Source of the DNA: Sphingomonas sp. Leaf357
Lineage (GTDB): Bacteria > Pseudomonadota > Alphaproteobacteria > Sphingomonadales > Sphingomonadaceae
DNA length: 64,000 bases
Direction of reading: 5' to 3'
Assembly: GCF_001423845.1 (NCBI RefSeq)
Contig: NZ_LMPM01000001.1
Span: 2,189,398-2,253,397, forward strand
Translations under genes and position numbers: made by a program
The notes under the pieces: model-generated
The model's database searches: none
Seen by the model: the letters and a program-made list of their open reading frames with translations, nothing else
What the model was told of the DNA's origin: nothing
Part shown: positions 46,612 to 54,725 of the stretch, in pieces
How positions within the stretch are numbered: the stretch's first letter is position 1
Layout: each line of letters starts with the position of its first letter

Positions 46612-46689
46612 TCAGAAAAGGCCGGACGTCTTACTCAGAATCAAGAAGATCACGGCATAGGCCAAGGCGTCGGCGAACAGCGTTTTCAT
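46612..46689 (-). CDS. possible 25-aa single-helix membrane peptide
   Basis: The reverse strand from ATG 46689 reads M-K-T-L-F-A-D then ALAYAVIFLILSKTSGLF and stops at 46612. This is a basic start followed by one clean transmembrane-length hydrophobic helix, which is unlikely by chance in GC-rich non-coding DNA. The ribosome-binding site is weak (GAGAAA, 6 nt upstream). It would be convergent with the preceding membrane-protein gene. Unproven; no family known to me. Confidence 0.35.
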   Translation of the reverse strand: MKTLFADALAYAVIFLILSKTSGLF

Positions 46690-46800
46690 GATATTTCTCG
46701 GCAGATGGCGACAAGGTCCTGCGCCGGACTTTGCAGAGTGATGATAGTAGCACAGGGGCTGACGTTATCCTGACTTAGTTAACAAACCGTCATCGAGGCA

Positions 46801-46839
46801 CCACGTTGTCGACCTTTCTCGTGTGTCATCGCAACGTGG
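46801..46839. promoter_or_regulatory. inverted repeat upstream of the TonB receptor
   Basis: CCACGTTG (46801-46808) and CAACGTGG (46832-46839) are perfect reverse complements 23 nt apart. The position, about 200 nt before the receptor start, suits an operator or a leader hairpin. The spacer also contains GTCGAC and GTGTCATC. Function inferred only from position. Confidence 0.4.
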
Positions 46840-47038
46840 CGAAAAAACCACATTCGTCACATTTCGACGAGGATGAGAACTGTGTCACGATTCGGTCTCA
46901 ATCGTTACTTAATGCTTCCGGCAAGGCGGGGACGAGCCAAATTTTAGCGAGGGGAAGCGGTGGTCGCCTGCGTGGCGAGCGGCGTGCCTTTCTGCGCGCG
47001 AATTCAATCAAACCAATAGTTTAGAGTTCAGGGACAGA

Positions 47039-49378
47039 ATGATGTTGAACAAGACTTTCGCCAAATCCGCCTTGCTGATCGGCACGGCCTTCGGTGCGAT
47101 GATGATCCCGACCCTGGCCGCCGCGCAGGACGTTCCCGCCGCAGCGCCGGTCGCGGACGCATCCAGCGACGGCGAGATCGGCGAGATCGTGGTGACGGCC
47201 GAGCGCCGCAGCGAAAATTTGCAGAAGGTGCCGGTGTCGGTTGCCGTCGTGAGCGGCGATGCGCTGCGCACGATCCAGACCGGCGGCGAAGACATCCTGT
47301 CGCTCTCTGGCCGCGTGCCCGGCCTGTATGCCGAGACGACCACCGGCCGCATCTTCCCGCGCTTTTACATTCGTGGCCTGGGCAACGTGGATTTCTATCT
47401 CGGCGCGTCGCAGCCGGTGTCGATCATCCAGGACGATGTCGTGCTCGAGCATGTCGTGCTGAAGTCGAATCCGGTGTTCGACGTCAACCAGGTGGAAGTG
47501 CTGCGCGGTCCGCAGGGGTCGCTGTTCGGTCGCAACACGACGGCCGGCATCATCAAGTTCGACACGATCCGCCCGAGCCAAGTCTTCCAGGGCCGGGCTT
47601 CGGCGTCGTACGGCACCTACAACACGGTGACGGCGGACGTCGGCGTTGGCGGCCCGATCATCGCCGACAAGCTCGCCTTCCGCATTTCGGGCCTGTACCA
47701 GCACCGTGACGATTGGGTGAGCAACACCTTCACCGGCACCGGCGCGGACGGCACCAAGGGCGGCAAGGACGTGATGGGCGGCTTCGACGAGAAGGACGTC
47801 CGCCTGCAGTTGCTGTTCACGCCGACCAGCGACCTGTCGATCAACGTTTCGGGCCATGCGCGCGATTATGACGGCACGGCGTCGATCTTCCATCGCGGCG
47901 CGCTCAAGAAGGGTTCGAACAACGTTCAGGCCGAGCCGCGCACCAGCTTTGCGCAGGACGAGGGCGACAACAACCCGCAGGCGTACAAGACGTACGGCGC
48001 ATCGGTGAATGCGGCATGGGATTTCGGCCCGGTCACGCTGACCTCGATCACCGCCTATGAAACGAGCCATGGTTCGAGCCGTGGCGACACCGATGGCGGC
48101 GTGGCACAGAATTATGCCGGTCGCCCGTCCTATGGCCAGAGCCGCGGTAATCTGCGCAACCTCGACCAGTGGACGCAGGAAGTGCGCCTCGCCAGCAACA
48201 GCGACGGTGCGCTGAAGTGGCAGGTCGGCGGCCTGTATTTTGACAGCCGCGACGATACCGAATTCTACCAGCGGACCTATTTCCTGACCGGCCCGGACCT
48301 GAACGGCGCGCTGCCGAACCCGAACAACTTCGTGCGGCTGCATGACATCAACACGTCGTGGTCGGTGTTCGGCCAGGCCAGCTACCAGCTGACCCCGGCG
48401 CTGACGATCACCGCCGGCGGGCGCGTGACCGAGGACAAGAAGTCGACGGAGCTGGTGCGCAGTGTGAAGAACGCGGCGGGCACGGTGGATTCGTTCCCGG
48501 CTACGGCACCCCGTTATGTCCAGTTGAAGGACACGCAGCCGAGCTGGGATGTCTCCGCGCGCTACGAATTCACGCCCGACGTCAGCGCCTATGCCAAGGT
48601 CGCCCGTGGTTTCCGTGGCCCGACCATCCAGGGGCGTTCGGCGGTGTTCAACTCGCCCTTCACCACGGCCAATTCGGAAACGATCATGTCGTATGAGGCG
48701 GGCCTGAAGACCCGTCCGTTCAACAACATGACCTTCAACGTCACGGGCTTCACCTACAAGGTGAAGGACATCCAGCTGAACGGCAACGATGCCAACGGCA
48801 ACGGCGTGCTGTTCAACGCCGATCATGCCAACGCCTACGGCTTCGAAGCCGAGCTGGAATGGAAGCCGATCCGCAACATCAGCATCTCGCTGGGTGGCAG
48901 CGCGCTGCACACCGAGATCAAGGACAAGAACGTCTATGCCCAGGTGTGTGCGCTGAACGGCGCGGTAACCTGCACGGTGCAGGACCCGACCAAGATCGCG
49001 ATCATCTTCGGTGCGCCAGCCACGCTGGCACAGATCGACGGCAACCCGCTGCCGAACGCGCCGAAGTGGCAGCTCGACGCCGCCGTGCGGTACGACATTC
49101 CGCTGTGGACCGGCGGCAAGATGTTCGTTTCGACCGACTGGAACGTGCAGGGCTACACCAACTTTGTGCTCTACAAGACGGCGGAATTCTATTCGAACGG
49201 CAATTTCGAAGGTGGCCTGAAGGTCGGCTACACCACGGCAGACAACAAGTACGAGGTCGCGGCGTTCGCCCGCAACATCACCAACGAGAAGAACCTCAAG
49301 GGTGTGATCGAGAACTACAATGCCGCGATCTTCAACGAACCGCGGATCATCGGCGTGTCGCTGAGCGGCAAGTTCTGA
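47039..49378 (+). CDS. TonB-dependent outer-membrane receptor
   Basis: A 779-aa outer-membrane gated beta-barrel that imports a ligand using TonB/ExbBD energy. In order: a signal peptide (residues 1-29, AFGAMMIPTLAAAQ), a TonB box EIVVTAERR at about 48-56, a plug domain (about 60-170, with VPGLYAETTTGRIF, FYIRGLGN and VEVLRGPQGSLFGRNTTAGII), and a barrel ending in NEPRIIGVSLSGKF with the terminal phenylalanine. Receptors of this subclass in sphingomonads import plant-type or aromatic compounds or siderophores; the ligand cannot be told. It is followed by a strong terminator and lies in the apparent insertion between moeA and moaC. Start ATG 47039 or 47042 (MLNKTF). Confidence 0.93.
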   Translation: MMLNKTFAKSALLIGTAFGAMMIPTLAAAQDVPAAAPVADASSDGEIGEIVVTAERRSENLQKVPVSVAVVSGDALRTIQTGGEDILSLSGRVPGLYAETTTGRIFPRFYIRGLGNVDFYLGASQPVSIIQDDVVLEHVVLKSNPVFDVNQVEVLRGPQGSLFGRNTTAGIIKFDTIRPSQVFQGRASASYGTYNTVTADVGVGGPIIADKLAFRISGLYQHRDDWVSNTFTGTGADGTKGGKDVMGGFDEKDVRLQLLFTPTSDLSINVSGHARDYDGTASIFHRGALKKGSNNVQAEPRTSFAQDEGDNNPQAYKTYGASVNAAWDFGPVTLTSITAYETSHGSSRGDTDGGVAQNYAGRPSYGQSRGNLRNLDQWTQEVRLASNSDGALKWQVGGLYFDSRDDTEFYQRTYFLTGPDLNGALPNPNNFVRLHDINTSWSVFGQASYQLTPALTITAGGRVTEDKKSTELVRSVKNAAGTVDSFPATAPRYVQLKDTQPSWDVSARYEFTPDVSAYAKVARGFRGPTIQGRSAVFNSPFTTANSETIMSYEAGLKTRPFNNMTFNVTGFTYKVKDIQLNGNDANGNGVLFNADHANAYGFEAELEWKPIRNISISLGGSALHTEIKDKNVYAQVCALNGAVTCTVQDPTKIAIIFGAPATLAQIDGNPLPNAPKWQLDAAVRYDIPLWTGGKMFVSTDWNVQGYTNFVLYKTAEFYSNGNFEGGLKVGYTTADNKYEVAAFARNITNEKNLKGVIENYNAAIFNEPRIIGVSLSGKF

Positions 49379-49407
49379 TCGGGCGGTCTTTCGGATCGTG
49401 ATCCGGG

Positions 49408-49442
49408 AGGGCGGTGCGCTTAGGGCGCGCCGCCCTTTTTTT
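49408..49442 (+). terminator. rho-independent terminator after the TonB receptor
   Basis: AGGGCGGTGCGC (49408-49419) pairs with GCGCGCCGCCCT (49425-49436) with one G-T pair, loop TTAGG, followed directly by a run of seven T (49436-49442). It begins 30 nt after the receptor stop. Confidence 0.93.
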
Positions 49443-49470
49443 GGGTGCGAGGCGGCTAACGAATGCTGCT

Positions 49471-49558
49471 GTCATCTTGAACTTGGTTCAGGATCCATTT
49501 CGTCTCTCGGGCGGTCGTGTGTGCGGCACGATGGATCCTGAAACGAGTTCAGGATGAC
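49471..49558. repeat. dispersed palindrome, copy 4
   Basis: Arms 49471-49498 (GTCATCTTGAACTTGGTTCA...) and 49531-49558 (ATGGATCCTGAAACGAGTTC...) are 28 nt long with few mismatches and a 32-nt spacer. Same class as the 41.0 kb copy. It separates the receptor terminator from the moaC 3' end. Confidence 0.85.
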
Positions 49559-49600
49559 GGGAATTGGGGTTGGGAATCGCACCGCAGCACCGGGTGAGAC

Positions 49601-50068
<468 letters not shown>

Positions 50069-50084
50069 ATCTGCACCCTATCCG

Positions 50085-50149
50085 TTCGTTTCTAGCGAAG
50101 TCGAGAAGCCTGTGCGTGGCGCTTGTTTCTCGACTTCGCTCGAAACGAA
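50085..50149. repeat. dispersed palindrome between trpC and moaC
   Basis: Arms 50085-50107 (TTCGTTTCTAGCGAAGTCGA...) and 50127-50149 (TTCTCGACTTCGCTCGAAAC...) are 23 nt with one mismatch and a 19-nt loop. This is the TCGAGCGAAGTCGAGAA class. Confidence 0.8.
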
Positions 50150-50162
50150 GGGGGAGCGCGGC

Positions 50163-50948
50163 TTACCCAACCAAAGCCCGGGTTGCCGCCTCGACATCGT
50201 CCTGCCGCATCAGAGCCTCGCCGATCAGGAAGCATTTGACGCCATGTTCGGCCATCGCCTCGAGATCGGCGCGCACCGTCAGGCCGCTTTCGGCGACGAA
50301 GGTGCAGCCCTTGGGGGCCCTGGACACCAACTCGTACGTGCGGGCGAAATCGACGGTGAAGTCGCGCAGATTGCGGTTGTTGACGCCGATGAGGCGCGAT
50401 TTGAGCTTCATCGCGCGATCGAGTTCCTTCTGGTCGTGCACTTCCACCAGCACGTCCATGCCGCACTCGATCGCGCTCGCCTCGATCTCGGCGAGCAGGT
50501 GATCGTCCAGCGCGGACATGATCAGCAGGATCGCGTCGGCCCCGATGCTGCGCGATTCGGGCACCTGCCATGGATCGACCATGAAATCCTTGCGCAGGAC
50601 GGGCAGGTCGCAGGCGGCGCGCGCATCGATCAAATATTGGTCGGCACCTTGGAACCAGCGTTCGTCGGTCAACACCGACAGGCAGGCGGCACCGCCGGCC
50701 TGATAGGCACGGGCGTGCGCGGGGGGATCGAAGTCCTCGCGGATCAGGCCCTTGGACGGGCTTGCCTTCTTGATCTCGGCGATCAGGGCGTGGCCGGTCA
50801 GCGCCTTGGCATCGAGCGCTGCGCGGAAACCGCGGGGCTTGGATTGCGCGGCGATGCGGGCGTCGAGCGCGGAGAGCGGGGTGGTCGCCTTGCGTGCGGC
50901 GATATCGGCGCGCTTGGTTTCGAGGATGCGATCGAGAATGTCGGTCAT
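50163..50948 (-). CDS. trpC: indole-3-glycerol phosphate synthase
   Basis: Closes the ring of 1-(o-carboxyphenylamino)-deoxyribulose phosphate to give indole-3-glycerol phosphate in tryptophan synthesis. The 261-aa barrel shows [21 protein letters not shown] (substrate lysine and Ser-Pro-Ser), [48 protein letters not shown] and FVAESGLTV. It is a stand-alone TrpC, not fused to TrpF. ATG 50948 overlaps the trpD stop by 4 nt. Confidence 0.97.
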   Translation of the reverse strand: MTDILDRILETKRADIAARKATTPLSALDARIAAQSKPRGFRAALDAKALTGHALIAEIKKASPSKGLIREDFDPPAHARAYQAGGAACLSVLTDERWFQGADQYLIDARAACDLPVLRKDFMVDPWQVPESRSIGADAILLIMSALDDHLLAEIEASAIECGMDVLVEVHDQKELDRAMKLKSRLIGVNNRNLRDFTVDFARTYELVSRAPKGCTFVAESGLTVRADLEAMAEHGVKCFLIGEALMRQDDVEAATRALVG

Positions 50949-51940
50949 GAATATGCGATCCAGCAGTCCAGCAACGCGTTGGCGTGGCCGGCATCGAGCG
51001 CTTCGGCGGCGGCGGCGGCTCCATCGGTGAGGGTGGGGCTATGCCCGGCGACGACAAGAGCGGCGGCGGCGTTGAGCAGGACGGCATCGCGATAGCCGCC
51101 GGTTTCGCCCTCGAGCAGACGGCGCAGCGCGCGGGCGTTGTACGCCGGATCGCCGCCATGGATCGCGGCTATCGGGTGGCGGGGTAGGCCGGCATCCTCG
51201 GGCGCGAGCCGGCCGGGGAGCGCTGCGGTGCCGACATTGACGATCACGCTCGGGCCGGCACCGGACAGTTCGTCCAAACCCTCTTCGCCCGAGACGACGA
51301 TCGCCGCCTCGGTGCCGAGCTGTTCCAACGCCTCGGCGTAGAGCGACGTGTAATCGGGCCGGGCGATGCCGATCAACTGCCGGGTGACGCGCGCGGGATT
51401 GGCGAGCGGACCCATCAGGTTGAAGATCGTGCGCCTGCCGATGTGGCGGCGGATCGGGGTGATGCGCTTCATCACCGGGTGGTGATTGGCCGCGAACAGG
51501 AAGCAGATGCCGAGATCGTTGAGCGTCGCCTGGGCGAGCGTGCCGGCGCGTTCCATGTCGAGGCCGAGCGCCTCAAGCGTATCGGCGGCACCGGCCTTGG
51601 AGGAGGCGGCGCGGTTGCCGTGCTTGGCGACGGGCACGCCGCAGGCGGCGACGACGAGACTGACGGCGGTGGAGACGTTGAGCGTATGGTATCCGTCGCC
51701 GCCCGTGCCGCAGACGTCGATCGCGCCGACCGGCGCATCGATCGGGATCAGACGGGCACGAAGCGCACGCGCGGCTTCCGCGATCTCGATACTGGTCTCG
51801 CCGCGATCGGTGAGCGCGATGAGGAAGTCGGCGATGGCCTCTTCCGAGGTGCGCGCGTCGAGGATGTCGGCGAAGGCCTGGGCAGCGGATTCGCGGGATA
51901 GCGGGGAGGTGGGGTTGGGTAGAGAAATGAGGGTCGTCAT
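50945..51940 (-). CDS. trpD: anthranilate phosphoribosyltransferase
   Basis: Transfers phosphoribose from PRPP to anthranilate. The 331-aa protein has the PRPP/anthranilate signature [42 protein letters not shown], and [15 protein letters not shown]. It is separated from trpG upstream by a palindrome (124-nt gap) and overlaps trpC downstream. ATG 51940. Confidence 0.97.
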   Translation of the reverse strand: MTTLISLPNPTSPLSRESAAQAFADILDARTSEEAIADFLIALTDRGETSIEIAEAARALRARLIPIDAPVGAIDVCGTGGDGYHTLNVSTAVSLVVAACGVPVAKHGNRAASSKAGAADTLEALGLDMERAGTLAQATLNDLGICFLFAANHHPVMKRITPIRRHIGRRTIFNLMGPLANPARVTRQLIGIARPDYTSLYAEALEQLGTEAAIVVSGEEGLDELSGAGPSVIVNVGTAALPGRLAPEDAGLPRHPIAAIHGGDPAYNARALRRLLEGETGGYRDAVLLNAAAALVVAGHSPTLTDGAAAAAEALDAGHANALLDCWIAYS

Positions 51941-51954
51941 GCCTTACCCTCAAC

Positions 51955-52050
51955 CGTCATTCCGGACTCGATCCGGGATCCAACGCGCCGCAAACCAACC
52001 GCGCGTTGATCACGCGGCACGTTGGATCCCGGATCAAGTCCGGGATGACG
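51955..52050. repeat. dispersed palindrome between trpG and trpD
   Basis: Arms 51955-51985 (CGTCATTCCGGACTCGATCC...) and 52020-52050 (CGTTGGATCCCGGATCAAGT...) are 31 nt with one mismatch and a 34-nt spacer. It lies inside the trp unit, where a strong hairpin could reduce or stabilise downstream mRNA. Confidence 0.85.
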
Positions 52051-52064
52051 ATGCTTTTGAAAAC

Positions 52065-52649
52065 TCACGCCAATGCCCCGACTGGCATTCCGGCGATGCG
52101 CAGGAAGTTCGCCAGCATCGCGTGGCCGTGTTCGGTCGCGATGCTTTCGGGGTGGAACTGCACGCCGTGGATCGGCAGGTGCGCGTGGCGGAAGCCCATC
52201 ACCGAGCCATCGGTGCTGCGTGCGTTGACGATCAGGTCGGCGGGAATGTCCTCGACGATCAGCGAGTGGTAGCGGGTGGCGGTGAACGGGCTGGGCAGGC
52301 CTTCGAACAGGCCGGTGCCGTCATGCTCGACCGGCGAGGTCTTGCCGTGCATCAGCCCGCCGCGCACGACATTGCCGCCGAAATGCTGGCCGATCGCCTG
52401 ATGGCCGAGGCACACGCCGAGCAACGGCTTGCCTGCATCCGCGCAGGCGGCGACGAGATCGAGGCTGATGCCAGCCTGCGTGGGCGTGCACGGGCCGGGC
52501 GAGATCAGAAACGCCTGGGCATTGCTCTCGATCGCCTCGCGCGCGGTGAGCGCATCGTTTCGCACCACCTTCACCTCGGCACCCAATTCCATCAGATAGT
52601 GGACCAGGTTCCAGGTGAAGCTGTCGTAATTGTCGATCACCAATATCAT
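52065..52649 (-). CDS. trpG: anthranilate synthase component II (glutamine amidotransferase)
   Basis: Supplies ammonia from glutamine to TrpE. The 194-aa class I amidotransferase has [30 protein letters not shown], the nucleophile loop [15 protein letters not shown] (Cys), and the His-Glu pair in [13 protein letters not shown]. The family start is ATG 52649; the frame is open about 57 nt further upstream without similarity. It is oriented like trpE, but a reverse-strand gene lies between them. It could also serve folate synthesis (PabA) as a dual-use subunit. Confidence 0.95.
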   Translation of the reverse strand: MILVIDNYDSFTWNLVHYLMELGAEVKVVRNDALTAREAIESNAQAFLISPGPCTPTQAGISLDLVAACADAGKPLLGVCLGHQAIGQHFGGNVVRGGLMHGKTSPVEHDGTGLFEGLPSPFTATRYHSLIVEDIPADLIVNARSTDGSVMGFRHAHLPIHGVQFHPESIATEHGHAMLANFLRIAGMPVGALA

Positions 52650-52778
52650 GTGCGCGCCATAGCCGATGCGTGATGCAGCGCAACAGCGCCGCGCTTTCGC
52701 CCTCATTCCGCTTCATTCAGGATGGAGCAATCGCGCATGTCGGACGTTGGTTTGGCGTCACCCCCAGGAGTTCTCCCG

Positions 52779-53201
52779 ATGATCCGCCTTATCGCCGCTT
52801 CAGTGCTGCTTTCGATCGGGGCGCCCGCGTTGGCGCAGACGGCGCAGGCCGATCAGTCCGCCACCGCGGGGACCGTGCCGGTGCAACGCATCCGCAATGT
52901 GCAGTTGAAGCCGGGTGATCCCTGCCCGAAGGGCGCGGCGGACGAGATCATCGTGTGCGGCACGCTGGAGGACCCGTATCGCATCCCGAAAAACCTGCGC
53001 GAGACCAAGCCGAGCGCTGCGACTCAGAGCTGGGTGAACCGCGCGGCCACGCTCGACGATGTCGGCCGCGAGGCGGGCGGGCTGCCGAACACCTGTTCGC
53101 CGGTCGGCAGCGGCGGCCAGACCGGATGCACCACCAAGCTATTGCGCGATTACACCGCCGAGAAGGTCGACGAGCGCCGGAAGGCGAGTTCGGTTCCCTG
53201 A
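52779..53201 (+). CDS. exported protein of unknown function, antisense-oriented between trpE and trpG
   Basis: A 140-aa protein with a signal peptide (residues 1-20, ending ALA) and a short conserved-looking mature region CPKGAADEIIVCGTLEDPYRIPKNLRE, plus four cysteines (pairs near residues 45-58 and 107-118). I recognise no family name. ATG 52779 follows AGGAG (52766-52770) at 8-nt spacing. It reads against the flanking trp genes, and its stop is 4 nt from the trpE stop on the other strand, so transcripts must collide. Confidence 0.75.
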   Translation: MIRLIAASVLLSIGAPALAQTAQADQSATAGTVPVQRIRNVQLKPGDPCPKGAADEIIVCGTLEDPYRIPKNLRETKPSAATQSWVNRAATLDDVGREAGGLPNTCSPVGSGGQTGCTTKLLRDYTAEKVDERRKASSVP

Positions 53202-53205
53202 TCGG

Positions 53206-54720
53206 TCACTGCCCGAAGCCGGCCTCGCCCGCGCGCGCGATCGCTTCGCGTGCGGCGGCGAGCAGCGCTCCGGCCTTGGCCTCGCACTCGCGCTGTTCGT
53301 AGACCGGATCGCTGTCGGCGACGATGCCGGCACCGGCCTGGACGTGCATCACACCGTCCTTCACCACCGCCGTCCGCAACACGATGCAGGAATCCATCGA
53401 TCCGTCGGGCGAGAAATAGCCTACGCCGCCGGCATAGGCACCCCGTGTCTCGCATTCGAGTTCGGCGATGATCCCGCAGGCACGGACCTTGGGCGCGCCG
53501 CTGACCGTGCCGGCGGGGAAGCCGGCGAGCAAAGCATCGACCGCGTCGTGCGGTTCGTCCAGTCGCCCGACCACGTTCGATACGATGTGCATGACATGGC
53601 TGTAGAATTCGACCGTGTAGCTGTCCGTGACGGTGACGGTGCCGGCGGAGGCGATGCGGCCGACATCGTTGCGGCCGAGATCGAGCAGCATCAGATGCTC
53701 GGCGCGTTCCTTGGGATCGGCGAGGAGGCTGGTGCGGTTGGCCTCGTCTTCGGCCGGGGTCCTACCGCGCGGACGGGTGCCGGCGATCGGCCGGATCGTG
53801 ACCTCCCCGTCGCGGACGCGGACGAGGATTTCGGGCGACGAGCCGGTCAGCGTGAAGCCGGGCAGATCGAGATGGTAGAGGAAGGGCGACGGGTTGATGC
53901 GGCGCAGCGCGCGGTACAGTTCGATCGGCGGGAGCGTGAACGGCACGGTGAAGCGCTGCGCGAGAACGACCTGGAAGATGTCCCCGGCGACGATATACTC
54001 CTTGGCGCGAGCGACCATCTCGCCGTAGCGGCCCTCCGGCAGGACTGGCGTTAGCGCGACCTGCGGGGCGTCGGGCAGACGCGCGGGCGCGGGCAGGCCG
54101 GCGCTGGCGAGGCGCGCGGCGACGGCGTCGATCCGCTCTTCGCCCTCGGCGACGATCGCGGCGGGATCGCGCGTGGCATCGGGCCAGACCGGGGCGACGA
54201 GGAACAGCGCGTCGGCGAGGCGATCGAAGATCAGCACGATCGTCGGGCGGACGAAGATCATGTCGGGCAGGTCGAGCGGATTGGCCTCCGGCTGCGGCAG
54301 GGTCTCCACCAGACCGATCGTCTCGTAACCGAAATAGCCCACCAGGCAGGCGAGCGCGCGCGGCAGTTCGGACGGCACGGCCATCCGACAATCGGCGACC
54401 AGAGCGCGCAGGGCCTCGAGCGTCGGCGCCTCGCAGGACGAGAAGGCGTCGCGATCGGTGAGCCAGTTGCGGTTGATCTCGGCGGAATTGCCCTGCGCGC
54501 GGAAAACGAGATCGGGGGCAAGGCCGATCAGGCTGTGCCGCCCACGGATCGCGCCGCCCTCGACCGATTCGAGCAGGAAGTCGCCCCGGCCCGGCTCGAT
54601 CAGCTTGAGCGCGGCGGCGACCGGCGTCTCGGTATCGGCGATCTGACGCCGCCACACGAGTGCCGGCTGGCCGGCGGCGAGCGCCGCCAGCGGGTCGATG
54701 ATACCTTGCGTCGCGCTCAC
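53206..54720 (-). CDS. trpE: anthranilate synthase component I
   Basis: Converts chorismate and ammonia to anthranilate, the first tryptophan step. The 504-aa protein shows an N-terminal regulatory domain with the tryptophan-binding LLESVEGG motif (the serine used in feedback inhibition), then the chorismate-binding domain with SPSPFLYHLDLPGFTLTGSSPEILVRV-like sequence, RPIAGTRPRGRT, LLDLGRNDVGRIAS, FPAGTVSGAPKVRA and the C-terminal VQAGAGIVADSDPVYE. Its start is only 5 nt after the PpiD-like gene stop, so trpE is read from that upstream gene; no trp leader peptide or attenuator fits in the gap. Confidence 0.97.
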   Translation of the reverse strand: MSATQGIIDPLAALAAGQPALVWRRQIADTETPVAAALKLIEPGRGDFLLESVEGGAIRGRHSLIGLAPDLVFRAQGNSAEINRNWLTDRDAFSSCEAPTLEALRALVADCRMAVPSELPRALACLVGYFGYETIGLVETLPQPEANPLDLPDMIFVRPTIVLIFDRLADALFLVAPVWPDATRDPAAIVAEGEERIDAVAARLASAGLPAPARLPDAPQVALTPVLPEGRYGEMVARAKEYIVAGDIFQVVLAQRFTVPFTLPPIELYRALRRINPSPFLYHLDLPGFTLTGSSPEILVRVRDGEVTIRPIAGTRPRGRTPAEDEANRTSLLADPKERAEHLMLLDLGRNDVGRIASAGTVTVTDSYTVEFYSHVMHIVSNVVGRLDEPHDAVDALLAGFPAGTVSGAPKVRACGIIAELECETRGAYAGGVGYFSPDGSMDSCIVLRTAVVKDGVMHVQAGAGIVADSDPVYEQRECEAKAGALLAAAREAIARAGEAGFGQ

Positions 54721-54725
54721 ATCCG

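Larger units (their letters stand above)
46592..47038. other. 447-bp region upstream of the TonB receptor gene
   Basis: AT-richer than its surroundings. It contains a possible 25-aa reverse-strand ORF (46612-46689) and an 8-bp perfect inverted repeat (46801-46839). A + strand frame from 46806 to 47024 exists but its composition (many S, R, H, no hydrophobic pattern) does not look like a protein. The receptor promoter must lie here, but no -35/-10 pair is obvious. Confidence 0.5.

Noticed and set aside
47021..48910. 629-codon antisense frame across the TonB receptor
   Set aside because: No start context; the receptor frame has signal peptide, plug and barrel signatures.
54721..54725. trp leader peptide and attenuator before trpE
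   Set aside because: The gap is 5 nt; there is no room and no Trp-codon run.
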